A stretch of DNA of 64,000 nt from Caenorhabditis elegans (Eukaryota > Nematoda > Chromadorea > Rhabditida > Rhabditidae): assembly GCF_000002985.6 (NCBI RefSeq), contig NC_003281.10, positions 4,464,001 to 4,528,000 on the forward strand, written 5' to 3'. The translations under genes and the position numbers were made by a program. Of the stretch, positions 34,960 through 48,127 are shown piece after piece. How positions within the stretch are numbered: position 1 is the stretch's first letter; every line of letters starts with the position of its first letter. The notes beneath the pieces were generated by a model that was not told the DNA's origin, searched no databases, and saw only the letters and a list, made by a program, of their open reading frames with translations.

Positions 34960-35043
34960 CTCTGTATCAGTGAAGAAGGTGCTCGCGAGGTGTTGCGCTC
35001 ATCGTCTTCTTGAAGCCTCGTAATCCAACAAAATGCAAATTTT
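34960..35043 (-). other. Candidate 5' (leader) exon for atf-7
   Basis: On the minus strand an 84-nt segment is bounded by a good acceptor (GTTTTATAG) and a good donor (CAGAG|GTAAGC). Joined to the atf-7 5' exon at 30450, the reading frame of ATF-7 meets an in-frame TGA and no upstream ATG. It would therefore be non-coding leader for the model given. It contains a complete 11-codon ORF (35002-34967, MSATPREHLLH). It lies 417 bp downstream of the cct-5 stop, on the same strand. Confidence 0.4.
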
Positions 35044-35459
35044 CTATAAAACAAACGTTGGAAAAGATTAAGATTAATAAAAAATGAGCAATTCAAAGCA
35101 AAACGAATTAGAGACAAAGAAATCAACACTGAACATCGCTGAGCGGATGTGACAGAATAAAACGTTTGAAAAAAAAGATTCACGAGAAACGAAGAAGCAA
35201 CAAACTTTATAGTAAAAAAATGACAAAAGAGTATCATTGGAGAAAAGAAAACGGATAACTGGGAGAGCAAGCAATTAAACAATTTTTAAAAATTGAAAAT
35301 TAAGAAAAGGTAATAGCAAATGGGTGGAGAAACAGTGGGGAAGAGATTTCGATAGAAAGAAACAAAAATTGTAAATCGGAAGGAAAACAAGATGAAAAAG
35401 GAGGTCGATAGACTTTGAGAGATGGTTATCTATCGTAACCTTCGTGTCTGATGGTTTTC

Positions 35460-38400
35460 TTAATATCCCATTCTTTCATCGTCAGGAACACGCACATCGT
35501 CGATTTTCAGAATCATGCGAACCACCTGCAAATATTCATTCAATAAATGAACTTAAATATTTTTTTCACAAATTAAACTATAGACTCCTCAAAAATATAA
35601 TTTTAGTTTGAATTTTGATGTTAACTATTAAATTAAAATTAAATCAGTTCGAAAATGCATATTTTATAAGAGATAAATCATACCTGAGTGGCCAATGAGA
35701 TCTGTTCACGCTTGCTGAGCAATGTCTCGATAACCTTCTGCTCCTTCATATCATTGGTTCCAGCAAAAACAGCGTCAATTCCAAGAGAAGACTTTCCAGT
35801 CTCGATTTGTTTTGCCTGAAAATTTCGGATATTGAATATGAAATGTCCGACGACGACTAGTGGTGAAGAAACATAAGCCCATCATTTCTTATATTATCTA
35901 AAAGATTATTTGACACTAGTGATATGATGAGAAAACACAGATTATCGCGTCGGTAACACGACAATCTCTACTCAGCAGGTGGAAGATGTGAAATGAAGTG
36001 AGAAATAGAGAATACGTGTTAGAAATATATAAGGATTTGTAACTACAAATTGCGATTGCAATTTCGCTTAATTTTCGAAAATGAAGATAGCTGGGATTAA
36101 AGTAAAATTGATCTTTACACTTAATAAGTCAGTAAACTATTTAAAAATCAGCCAACAAAAAATTACCTTCAAATCAGAAAGTGCATCGATTGGAGCAAGT
36201 CCTGAATTTTCAGCCAAAGCCATTGGAATTGATTCAAGAGCATCTGCAAATGCACGGAAAGCGTATTGCTCGATACCATCAATGCGATCAGCCTCCTTCG
36301 CAACTTGAATAGCGGCAGCAAGTTCAGCAGATCCTCCACCATAAACGATCCGAGAATCACGGACAAGATTGCGAATGACACAGAGAGCATCATGAAGAGC
36401 TCGTTTAGCCTCATCAATAATCTGAAAATATTTAAATGAAAACTGTTTCAAGAAATGTTAAATTACCATCTTATTTCCACCGCGAACGAAGATTGTAACA
36501 GCCTTGTTGTTTGGGCATTGTTCGATCGAAAGCATACGATCTTTGGCGGCTCCAAAAGTTATTTCACGAACAAGTCCAGCAGTTCCCAGCTTTTCTTTCG
36601 AAAGCTCGGAGAATCGTGGAACAATTCGAGCGTTTGTAGCAATAGCCAACAATTCAATTTCTGGACCTCCAACCCATCTTACAGCCGGTAAATCATTTGC
36701 TTGCAGAAGATGATTGGCCTCGTCATCGAATCCCCATTGACAGATTGCCAATGTTGCACCACTTTCTTTCACCTGTCGAATCATTGTCTCAAATGTTTCA
36801 CGCTCATAATCACGGAGAGCCTTGAAATCTTCAGTGGAGGTGATGTCAAGCTTATGCTTGGTCTTTGGCTTTGGTGGCTCGAATGGGCACGTGAGGATGG
36901 CGACCTAGAAAAATGGGAAGATTAATTATTGAATTGAATTGAATACTGGCATTCAAAAAATACACACAGTTAGATACCATTCATGTGGCCATTTTCTGGA
37001 TTATATTCAATCAGCCTAATAGAAAAAAGATGTTTGGCAAAAATTTCAAAAATATACCTTGGCATTTTTGAGCTCTTTCGGCATTTGTGGATGAGACATA
37101 GTCTTGTCGATAACAATTCCCTTGACAAGAATAGTATCTTCAAGTCTTCCACCAACTTTGCCTTCCATCTTGATCATTTCAAAGTTAACATCCTTTGACT
37201 CGATATCGGCCACAGAGAGCACAGCATCGACAGCGATTTCTGCGAATTGGCGCAACGAACGGTTTACGCTGAAATATTTAAAGTTTGAATATATAAATTT
37301 CAATAACTAGGCATACATTTTGCTTCCAAGACTAGTCTGAGCAGTCTCGACGAGTCTCTCGCGATTCTCGACTGGAAACTTGTCAGAGATGGAGTCAAGG
37401 GTCTCCAAAGCCTTCTTGCAAGCCAAATCGAATCCATCGGCGATCTTGATTGGGTGGATTCCACGGTCAATGAGTTTCTCAGCTTCTTCGAGAAGAGCAC
37501 CGGCGAGCACTGAAAATAAATAATATATGAAATTGGTATGAGAGCACATGAGGGGTCAGTTAGAGATTAGCCGTCTGGCAGCCACGTGGTGAGGAATAAA
37601 GAGCGGCATTGCAGCCATAAAATTGACAGGTAGTTGTTTTATGAGTTACAAAGGAATTGTAACACTCTGGCCACTTGAACAAAGCATTTTATAAACTGAG
37701 AGAAAGGAATAAACAGCTAAAAACTCTTGAAAGGTATCAATTTTCTCACCAAGTATCTCCAAAACATATTATTTTTGAGAATAAAAAGCGTAGGCAAAAT
37801 TACCACGCGAGTGCATGAGATTTGTGGTATATTTATTCTCAATTCTTGTTCTACCAACACTTATGAATACAATTATTATCACTTTTAAAAAGATGTATTC
37901 AGCAGATCAAGAACCAAATAAGTCAGTGTTAAAACTAGATCCGCCCCCTTCGGATCTCAATGACGTGGCCCCAAAAAATTATCTGGGTAATCCTTGGGAG
38001 ATACCGAAAATGATAAAATGAAGAGTAAAGGGGAAAAACTGACGATGCGGTGGCGGAGATGAGAGATAGAGAAGGCGAGCGCTCTTCGCCACAATCAACA
38101 AACTCTTTCTCTTAAGAGCAAACCGTTAGAAAAAACTTGAGTGAGAATAGTGACGTGGCAGAACGGTGCGCACAAGTGTTAGAGCAAGAGCAATAGAGCA
38201 CATTGGACCAAGAGATGGAGCCAACGTACACAAAAAGACAAAAACGTCAGAGTTTTTCATTTTGAAGAAAAAAAACGATGTTTGCATAAGAGAACTAGAG
38301 ACAAGAGGGGGAGGATAAGAACAGTTCGTACATAAATTCCTGATCAACCTAGATTTGGTAAACAAACAATTTTGACGGTCAGAAATTGGAATTTTTGGTT

Positions 38401-41400
38401 TTTTTTTTAATATGAACAAATGCTGGGATTGTGCTTAAAAATTTATGGTAAATAGGAAATAAACCAATTTCATCGATTTGCGCGGTAAGCACACAATGCA
38501 ATATATGATGTCCTTCTGACAAGTCACCTCTTATTTTTCTGACCCAAGAAGCGATTGCACAATCAGTTTGATGGTACTGCCCTCTGTCTCACAGCATTAC
38601 TACAGACGGTCTCCCATCTGGACTTTTTGTTGCGTAGACGAGGTGAGGGTACTTTTGCACTCCGGATTGTCCGACGGAACACGAACAGATGAACGAGAGA
38701 ACGATAGATCAAGTGATTGAGAGGTAGAGACGCAGGAAAATATGAGGTCTGTACATACGGGGCTGATGTGATGACGCAAGCCTCCTTCTCTCCGTCCGTC
38801 TGTCCGCGTGTCTCAGTCTCCGCAACCATCCGCCTGTGGCTGCTGCCCTAACAACTAGACTTATGTGAATATGATAGTGATGATTTCTATAAATGAAAGG
38901 AAATGAATAGTTACGAAGATTTTCATACTTGATTCGATTACGTTAGAGTTCACAATTGAACGAAAAAATTAATGTTAAGAGATAGTCTTGCATGTTTGAT
39001 ATCATGACGTGATAGGAACAAATTTGGCACTTAACGATGCAGATTGTCGATTATCAACGAATTGATACACGCCGTGAAAAGCAGGTGGAAGAGAGAAACA
39101 AAAAAGTGATATCATCTCAAAAAATCAAACGAAGAAAGACAAGAAAACGTTGGCTTTTATTGATTTTTATGTTACAAGTTTTTATTATAAACACTTGCCT
39201 CAGTGAGAAAATGATTAATATACTTTTTTTGAATAAAAATGAGAACTTTATTCTTTAGTTATTTATTGTGAGCAGACTACTCAAAAACTGAAAAATATAG
39301 ACATAAAACTCCTCTTTTTCGTTACTCCACTATCAAAAACAAATCCGTCCATGGGGACGCAACGGAGAACGAGAATATCGGATTTTGTCTGTCTCTTCAT
39401 CACCACGTTTAGGAAGGAAACCAGGAAAATAAGACTGATTTCGCAATATTATAATTTCGGCTTTCAATAAATATTCGACGCATTCAAGGTGAAACCCCCC
39501 TGTTGAGAAACTCTCCCAGACACACAAAAAGGGCGGAAATGCGGGAAAAAAACTTGAAGGATCCGTGAGCAATTTGTGTATGTGTTAGCATCTAAAAGAA
39601 AAAGAGCAAAAAAGCGGTTGACACACTTTTCCGCCTCTCTCTCTCTCCATCTATCATCGTTGACGACGTCGTCAGTGACAGAAAATGAAAAAGAACTAGG
39701 ATGGAGACGGTTGTGACTTTTTGGAAATATTTATGAGTAACACTGATATATTTCTTATTGGCAACATTGACACCGTGTGCTCTAAAATAGTTTCTCAAGT
39801 CGTTTCGAGAAAAAACGTTTCTAAGAAGCATAAACCATAGAAAATACTCAATATTGACATTTTCGATAGAAAAGTAACAGACATTTGTGTTCGACGCGCT
39901 TCTCCTTTGAAATTCATTGAAAAACGAATTCTGTGTCACAAGGTAAAATAGGAAATATGCAAAAAATATAATTTTTCTTATGGACGACGTCATTTTGCTT
40001 TACAGATGACAATTGTGGATGGAGGAAGAAAATTGAAATGAATAAAGGAGCCTTTCGTCGAGCAAGCACTCTGCTCGGTCAATGACTTTTTGATGACTCT
40101 TCTGGCTAAAAATACTAGAAATTTTTATCTGAAGAACAAAATTAATATTATTTTCGAGCTCAAATGTGGAAGATATGCATTTACTGCAAACATTGATATA
40201 TTTCTACACTTTTAATCTTTGAAAATCACAAAGTTTTCAATTTGTAATGAAGCCTATACTTAATTCGGAGATTAAACTTTCAAAAATGTCAGTCATGTGA
40301 ATTAAGTTTGAAATTTATTCTCCAAGCTTGGGGATAAAACACAAAGTATAGTAAATTTAAATAAATGAACTTTAATTATTTGTCATTTTGGAGCAGAGAG
40401 CAAAAGTTCTTAAAAGTTTGTTAACCGGAGAGCATTGCAAACTTTAGACAGTGTGCTGACCGAATAGATTAGTTAGAGAATCAGAGTGTCTGACGAAATC
40501 GGTTGGTAACTGAAAAGTGAGAGAAAGAGAGGAAGAGTGGCAATAACGGCAAGATGAGAAGAAGCAGCGAGCAAGAAAAAAAAGAAAGAAAAAAGAGACA
40601 CATAGCACAAAAAAAGATAGCTCAGTGGCGTGGAGCTCGTGTTGGAGACCAGAATCGATGTGAGAAGCTAGGAAAAACGCGAGTAACGGAGAGTAGCAGG
40701 AAAAGGAGGCAAAAAGCGGCATATTCAGCTGACTTTAAACGTGAGGGAGGGACTGATCAAAGTGGCCTAAGAGGGCAGAGCGAATGTATCATGGAAAGAG
40801 AAAATGTATAAAATAATGAATTGCTACCCTCCACTTCATTTTAGCATGTGACCTTTACTCATTTCCCACCTTTCAAAGCACAGGAAATTAGATACTTTAG
40901 AGCCTGGAAGGCCATTTTGAGGGGAAAGAGTAAAATTTTACCGGAGACAGGAAAAAACGGAATTTTTGTTTCCGTAACTTCCGAAACCAAATTATAAAAT
41001 CATAAATTACTGAAGAAATAGATAAACACAAAATGAAGAGAAAAAATCGTGATTCTATTAATTCGATCGATTTTCTGCCGATTCTACGCGGAAAAACGAG
41101 GCCAAGTGAGGGCATAATCTGATGATGACACGAGTAAAACATGTGGGAAAAAACCAGTCGCCCCTGACGACCTTTTCAGCAACCGTTTGATCCTCAGGTT
41201 GGGGAGAGGCAAAAAAGGAAAATCGACAATTGAATTTTTGTTGTGACAAACACAATTGAGAATTGTCAATCGGCGCCGCATGATGGATTGAAAGAGGGAG
41301 AGGCGACAACGATCAGAACCAGAAGAACAATAAGAAAAAAAAAACAAATGACCTCGTGATTTTCACTATTTTCTGAAAATTTTCTAATCTGCTTGGTTAT

Positions 41401-44084
41401 TTTTTTCCAGCGAAACTATATATCGCTCCCCAACTTAGAATTACATGATATCACAAACATCAACCTAGAAATTAGATTTTCTAAAGAATCAAACACCTAA
41501 TTTATTTGGACATATCTTGATTTCGATGGAATTTAACGCGAAACTAGACACTGTCAACAAAGTTTGACTACCTCAAAAAATTTTGAAACCTCTTAGAAAA
41601 AATTAACGTTATGGAAAGATTTTTCGGAAAAAGAAGCCTAAATAATCCAAAAGCACTGGAAAAACATGAGCTTGACAATCTTATGAATAACCAATCTCTT
41701 TCCATCAAATCATAAATTCAAAGATATAGAGTGAAGAGAGAATTTGACCAGTCTTGCATTTAAGCATCTCACATCAAAAATGACTCGGTTTCTCTTCTGG
41801 AAAATGTTGCTCAGATGGAGAGAGCGATGAAGCGTGCACACTTGCATGTCGGTCACACCAATCTAATTATCGTCTCTTCTGTCTCTTACGACTCAACGGA
41901 AAACGAAACACTTGTTATGGGACATAAAATAAGGGAATAGAAAATGGAGAGGAAAAAAGAGACGCTGTGAGAGAATGAGTGTTAGCGCGCAGGAGCGCGC
42001 GCCCACAGCAACCACTCAATTATTTATCGAAGGAAACGGGAAAAAAATGGAAGGAAAAATGCTGGACGACATCGGACAGCGACATTGCATCAAAATTATG
42101 AAAGACATAAGTGGCTCAAGCATGAGGGCTCACAATTTTTGGAATAAGAAACACTAGAAATTCTCCACCGACGCATAATTTTGCGAAATAAATTTTTTAT
42201 GGCAATTCAAACTTTGAAGTGACAAAATTTCACACAAAAAATATATCAAAAATCCATAAAGACGCTCTAAATCGACGGGTCGACATCAATCGTTATCAAA
42301 AAAGAAACACAATATGATAAGAACTGGAATTTTTAACGATGCAATTCATACGATACCATATTTGCCCACGTTTTTCGCAAACATATGGTTACGTAAGAAA
42401 AATGGTGCAAACGGAGAATTGTTAAGACTCCAAGGTCTGGAGGTCAACATTCACTTGAAAAAATGAAAGAAAGATAGCTTATCGTGTATTTCTTCGTCAT
42501 AGAAAGGTGCAGATAGAAACAATGAAGAATCAAAGAACATGGAGAATCGACAGACCTCCCATTCAACTGTTGGCTTTTGTGTGCTCACACCATCAGAAAA
42601 ATGAGCAATCTTTTCGTTTTTTATTTTGTCGGAGCGTCGGGCACAGCGAAAAAGGAGAGCAAATGGATTGTTTAGTTAGAACGATCGACAACGAGCAGGC
42701 GCACTTTCTCATAGATCAAACATTTCAAACTTTTAAAGGAACGGCTAAGGGTTCTTTTTTTTTTAAATTAATTATCATGAATGACCAGAGGGTGACAACA
42801 AAATATACATTTTCGATAGAAAGTATTTCGATTTAATGTGTGATACTGATAAAGAAAAGATTGCAGATGAAACACGTTTCACTTCGAATTTCATGTGTAC
42901 AGAGTTCGTTTTTATAACCAGCACGAAAAATTATCGATAACCAATTTTGCCGAGTGACTCAGACTGATTGTCTCGAAATTCAGACTTATTCCGGGTTTAT
43001 GACGTCAACAAATAGGTGCGCTTCTCATAGTCATCATAAAAATACGGTCATTTTATGAAAAAATCAATGAACATTTCAGTTCTTTTACTCTAAATGCTCA
43101 CGAATTTGCTTCTCAATGGCATTTTAAAATGCAGCTGCTGGTGACGTTTACAAAAAATCCTGCAATCAAAATTTCGATTTGCCGGCTGTATCCACAAGCT
43201 CAGACAATAACATCAACTCTTTGCTTTTTTAAAATGAAAATCTTGTTACAACTATCAAAGCTATTCCGAAGTTTATCAAGATTATGGTTTACGTAGTTGA
43301 GGTGAATTTCAAACGTTAAACCGAAATAATTTTAAACTATGCTGCAGACGAAACTACACAGCAGAAGAAAATGAAGGACAGCGACCAAAAAAGGAAAAAT
43401 CGGAAAGCAAACACGGTTTAGTTACGACGAAGAAAAGGGAGAAATGTGGACATTTTCTAGACATGAATCGAAAAATGTTCATAGAGAATCACCAGAGGAA
43501 AGAATTTCGCTAGGAATTTACTTGATATTAGGAAAGGTTTTCTAAACTAAAATATATTCAACTCTCACATGATAATCATAATAAGTTTAAGCTATCTAAT
43601 TTTACGAGGTGCGCGCTGAATTCTGCCAAAAAAAAAAACGCACCAACGACACCAGTGGTTCCGTCTCCAATTTCGTGATCTTGAGACTTGGAGAGCTCAA
43701 CCATAAGCTTGGCAACGTGATGTTGCACATCCATTTTCTCCATGATAGTGGCTCCGTCGTTGGTGATGGTGACATCGCCGTCTGGAGAAACGAGCATCTT
43801 GTCGAGTCCACGTGGACCGAGAGATGTGCGAAGAGTGTTGGCCACAGCACGAGCGGCAAGAATATGACTCTGAAATAATGAAGTTAATTTTAAGAACAAA
43901 CTTCAGGACTTGTCAAACATGAAAACATAACATTTAGAAACTAAATGTTCCGGTTAAAAAAATAATTATTACATACTTTCACAGCTTCAACTCCGGTGAT
44001 ACGCTTCTGGTTCTCCTGCTCACGCATAACGATGAACGGTTGCCCGCTCTCATCGAACAGTAGTTGCGCAGATGACTGCGCCAT
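35460..44084 (-). CDS. cct-5: Chaperonin TRiC/CCT subunit epsilon
   Basis: Eight exons join in phase: 44084-43977, 43869-43644, 37509-37317, 37268-37058, 36904-36467, 36421-36167, 35815-35684 and 35525-35460. The protein has 542 residues, normal for CCT5. It contains the group II chaperonin ATP-site motifs [13 protein letters not shown] and [10 protein letters not shown] (GDGTT at 104-108), [27 protein letters not shown] and [13 protein letters not shown]. Compared with CCT paralogues, [23 protein letters not shown] and [19 protein letters not shown] mark it as epsilon. It works in the cytosolic double-ring complex that folds actin, tubulin and WD-repeat proteins. A TTTTCAG acceptor lies 30 bases before the ATG. 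Odd: intron 2 (37510-43643) is 6,134 nt, while the others are under 1.1 kb. It is divergent from the kinase gene, 844 bp away. Confidence 0.98.
37510..43643 (-). other. 6.1-kb intron 2 of cct-5
   Basis: The flanking exons join exactly ([23 protein letters not shown]), so the whole stretch is intronic in this model. I see no nested gene with supported splice sites. Notable contents are a less AT-rich, GA/CT-rich patch at ~38550-38850, other purine-rich patches at 40500-40800 and 41020-41340, and a CRE octamer at 43000-43007. Confidence 0.8.
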
Positions 44085-44928
44085 TTTCTTATCCAAGTTC
44101 CGTCTTGACAGACACTGAAAATATTAGCATGTTAAAAATTTTAATTAAGAGAAAATTATTTAAGTATAAGTTGTTGAAAGAGAATTGATTTTCAAAAATA
44201 AGAAAAAGAAACGAAATTCAGCATTTCGAAACAATGTTCTCGATATCAAACCCGCAGAATATTCTCGAGGAATGAATAAAATGAACGAAAGAAAATTGGA
44301 ATAGCAACATTGGCAGCTGTTCGGTTATTCGGGATCTTCTCGAAGAATTTTAAAATGCAATGATACCAAGAACACTGAAAATCGACCTAAAATGCTAAAT
44401 CTGAGTGCAGAGCGGACAGAAACTGGAAATAGGTTTGAATTTTAAATTTCTGGATATAATTTCATCAGCCAACTTAAAAAAACTGAGGTGAAATGAACGT
44501 TTTTTGACGAAAAAAATTGAAAATCTTCTAGAAAAATGTCACATGTGCAATTGCGCGTCATGGTGTACGCGGCAAGTCCGCAATTTTTGACCGTAGTCGC
44601 AGAGAAATTCGGCGCCACTATTCTCGATTTAAATTGAACAGTGAAGGGAAAGAATTGGGTCTGAAATTATTTAAATAGTCAAATTTAAATAGTTAAATTT
44701 AAATTAAAGTTTAAACACTATAGCGAGAATAAATTTTATTTATTTAACAAATAATTTTCGCCTTTTTTAATTGAAAGTATTGAAAGCGTGAGTGCTAAAT
44801 AGATTGAATGTGGAGATAAGGGGGGAAGGTTTTGAAAAAAAAACAAATAAAATTCAGTTTCAATTTTACGGTGGTCCGAGTTGGTGTTTGCTTCAAAAAC
44901 CAGCGTTCGAGAAGTATAAGAAAAACGA
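44085..44928. promoter_or_regulatory. Divergent promoter region of cct-5 and the kinase gene
   Basis: 844 bp between two start codons. It carries the cct-5 trans-splice-type acceptor (TTTTCAG, ends 44114) but no other element I can name. Confidence 0.4.
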
Positions 44929-47900
44929 ATGGTAAGATCAAAAGGCTTGAGGAATATCTGAGAATACCGGTGTTCAGGATCGCTTAATTAAAAAAATCGA
45001 TAAACGGAAAAAGAAAGCGGATAAGAAGAAAAAAGAAAAATCGACTCAGAAGAAGAATAGTCTTGAAAAGAAGAACAAGAAGGATAAAAAGAAGCAAAAG
45101 GAGAGAAAGAAGAAGAAAGAGGCACGAGATTCTTCAACTTCTGAAGAATCTGAAGAATCGGGTGAAAGTCAGAGACAGCTCGAGAAAGTCAAGTCAAAAT
45201 TAGCAGTTGATGCTGCAAATATCGATAAGAAGGTATACATTCCGGATTTCTGAACTTTTTTGGATACTATTACACGTTCGGCAGACTGTTGCATTGGAGT
45301 ATCGCGCATCATACAGTTTCAGGGTTACTGTACCTTCGAAAATACGCAAAAACCACGAGAACTACGGCATTTTGCGGTGTTTCTGCAATTTGCCGGCAAA
45401 TGGAGCCTAATACATGCCTATTTAGGCATGCTGTAAAGTTATGCTTGATGGTGTTAGCGGACCTGGGAAGCTACCGTACTCGGAAAAGGTGTTGCAGAGA
45501 GCAAACTATGCCCAGAATTATACTTTCCTACTTCCAAATGCTTGATGAAAGTGGCAGCCATGAGGCAGGCGTAGGTCGCCTTTATGCCTACTTTTTCGGT
45601 TATAATTTGATATTTATGTACTCATTTTCAGTATCGCATGGCGGGATCTCTGTTCCGAAAACCGGAAGATCCTCCGAACTTTGCCCGGAAAGTGCTGGAA
45701 GCCGAATGGCGAGAGATGTATGTCGATCCAAAAGTCACAATTGAGACGGTGAAAACATTGAACACTTACCTCAAGACACGTGCTGAATTGAGATCGACGG
45801 ATCATGTGGTCATTGCTGAGAAGTTAGTGGAATAAGAGTTGCCTCGCAAAGTGCCTACCTGTGCCTTTATCAAGCCTAACTGCGTGTCTACCTTATGCAT
45901 GCCTACGTAAGGCATCCATGCCTACATAATTACTTTATTCCTACCTAGACGTCTACTTTATGGCTACCCGTGTGCCTACTCTATGGTTAGAAGGCATCTA
46001 TTAAATGCCTAGTTCATGCCTACCAACGGGCCTGCGGGTCCACCTTCGTGTATACACCATGGCTGCCTGTGTGTTTACGTTTGCTCACCGAAGGGCCTAC
46101 CTCATGCCTACCAACCTGCCTAGCTCATTCTTGCCTGCGTACCAGTTCATGCCTGCCTACCCATATGCCTAAATATCAATGAATTTTCAGACTTGACGAT
46201 AATGATAAGAAGGCAACAACTCGTCTCAAAATCTTGACCAAGTTCGACGAGGGACGTTTTGGAGCAATTTACATGGTTCAAAATGAGTCAGCTGTCGAGT
46301 AAGTTTTTCTTGTTTGGAAATTGATTTCTAAGTTCTGAATTTCAGCAACGACGTGGTCTCGGTTGGAAATTCAAGATTCATTATGAAAACTGCTCTGAGG
46401 CAATTGTCAAGCCATCAAATTGTCTATCGTCTTTCTGTAAATTTTGAACTCAATAGGTTTCAGTTATAGAACATTTCTTTAATTTAAGCGTGAGATAACA
46501 GTCCTGAAAACACTATGGGGTCAAGGAAATGATCCACCTCCACGCGTTCCACCAATTCTACATCAAGGAAAGATTCTAGGAGTTCCATTTTATGGTTGGG
46601 ATTTATTAATATTTTTAACTAAATGTTCTAAAATATTTAATTTTCAGTAACTTCCATCTTTGACGTCAATTTAGAAAAGTGTCGAGAACAGATGGGAGGT
46701 GGCACTTTCTGTGTTCAATCAGCATTTCATATTGCTCAGGAGATCTTTATGGCTTTGAAGGTAAGCTTTCTGAATACTTTTCACATTGAATCAAATTTAT
46801 GAATCAAATATTTTCAGTTCATGCACCGTCGCCAGCTTGTCCATCGTGATGTCAAGCCCACGAATATAGCGTTGAGCTATCAGAATCGGGATCAATGGTA
46901 CTTGATAGACTATGGAGACGCAATATCAGTTGGGAAGAAGACTCCGTATGCTTTTTTAAATGTATTTGACAGTACAATGACAAAGGAGGCACGTTTTAAA
47001 GCCGGTTCCTATGCTGAAGTAGTCGAAATATAACCCATTTTTAGCGGACAAGATAGATATTTGAGCTGCCAAATTTGAGTTATTAGGGCTTCTTTGAATC
47101 CACAGTGATACAATTTTCATTAAAAAAACACATTGTATATATGTTATCTTTTCAAAATCTCTAAATTTGTATTTTCTAGGATCAGCCCACCAGACGGCGT
47201 CACCTTGCCATTCTTGTCACTGGAAGCTCATGATCTACTCGTCACAAGCTCATATTCATCATTCCAACAGGATTTAGAGTCGTGGTTCTATGTAATTGTT
47301 GATCTGTAAGTTTCATTTACTTAAAAATTATCTTCATTAAATGATTGCAGGCTGAAACCTCTGCCATGGAAAGACAACAACAGAATTGACAAAGTGGCTC
47401 TTGCCAAACGGGATTTTATGTCACGGCTCCCAAACAATCTCACAAATCTTCCATCGCAGATTCTTGACATTGGACAGATCTTGAAAACTGAATCTCCGTA
47501 TTCGGAAATATCGAAGAAACTTGTTGAAGGTTTGGCCAGTGTCAAAACCAGCTCTTCAGAAAAGTGGAATCCAGAATGGTAACAACTCAAATAACTCTAA
47601 TAAGATTTTATTCAATTCTTTCCAGGTACGATCGCTCAGCTACTAGAAATCTTCGAGAAAAGAAAATCAAGAATCAGCCAAGATCTAGAGAATCTGCAGA
47701 AGCAGAAGCAACTGCTGTTCAGACGACACCTACCGGAAGTACGGAGTTGCAAAATGATAGAAGAGATAAGAGTGTCTACGTTTCGACTAGTGGGTTTTGA
47801 ATTTTCAAAATTGAAAGATAGTATACGAAAAATTTCAGTTGCTCCAGTTGTAACAAAAGTTGTGGATAATCGTAAGAAGGTTTCTTCATCGAATTCACCG

Positions 47901-48127
47901 ACGACTGTTAGTACGAATAAGACGGCTGTGATAGAAGATGAGGAAGATGTCAAGAAGAACAGTCCAATTCAGAAACAGCAAGGTTTGTAGCATGCTTTAA
48001 TTAAATTTTTAGAAACTGAACATTTTCAGACCGTTCCGTGTACTTCAACGATTTCCCTGTTGCTGCTGTTGCCCAACCTGAGACTGGCAAAAAGAAAAAG
48101 TATCGATACAAGATGAGGAAGCAGTGA
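44929..48127 (+). CDS. CK1/TTBK-like protein kinase with divergent active-site motifs
   Basis: Thirteen exons join in phase: 44929-44931, 44978-45232, 45632-45822, 46191-46298, 46346-46436, 46489-46594, 46648-46760, 46818-46945, 47180-47305, 47351-47578, 47626-47789, 47839-47982 and 48030-48127, giving 584 residues. Residues 1-86 are almost all Lys/Glu/Ser. The kinase domain starts near 155. The nucleotide loop is FDEGRFGAIY (only part of GxGxxG), with lysine K200 in FIMKTAL. The catalytic loop is HRDVKPTN (D300, K302, N305), with DYG (D320) in place of DFG. A basic, Ser-rich tail follows. These features fit the worm-expanded tau-tubulin/CK1-like group; I believe this is F25F2.1. Weakest points are exon 1, which supplies only the ATG, and the unusual TTTAAG acceptor before exon 6. 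Confidence 0.82.
45838..46176. repeat. GCCTACC-rich tract in a kinase-gene intron
   Basis: This ~340-bp part of intron 3 is dense in GCCTACC, CATGCCTAC, GTGCCTAC and GCCTGCC words at irregular spacing, all in the same orientation. Smaller pieces occur in the previous intron (45405-45425, 45562-45592). Confidence 0.8.

Noticed and set aside
38563..38829. 88-codon minus-strand frame in cct-5 intron 2
   Set aside because: Lies in a CT/GA-rich patch; no acceptor-donor chain and no recognisable product.
45838..46176. CRISPR-like or tandem array
   Set aside because: Units are irregular in length and sequence with no unique spacers; the host is a eukaryote.
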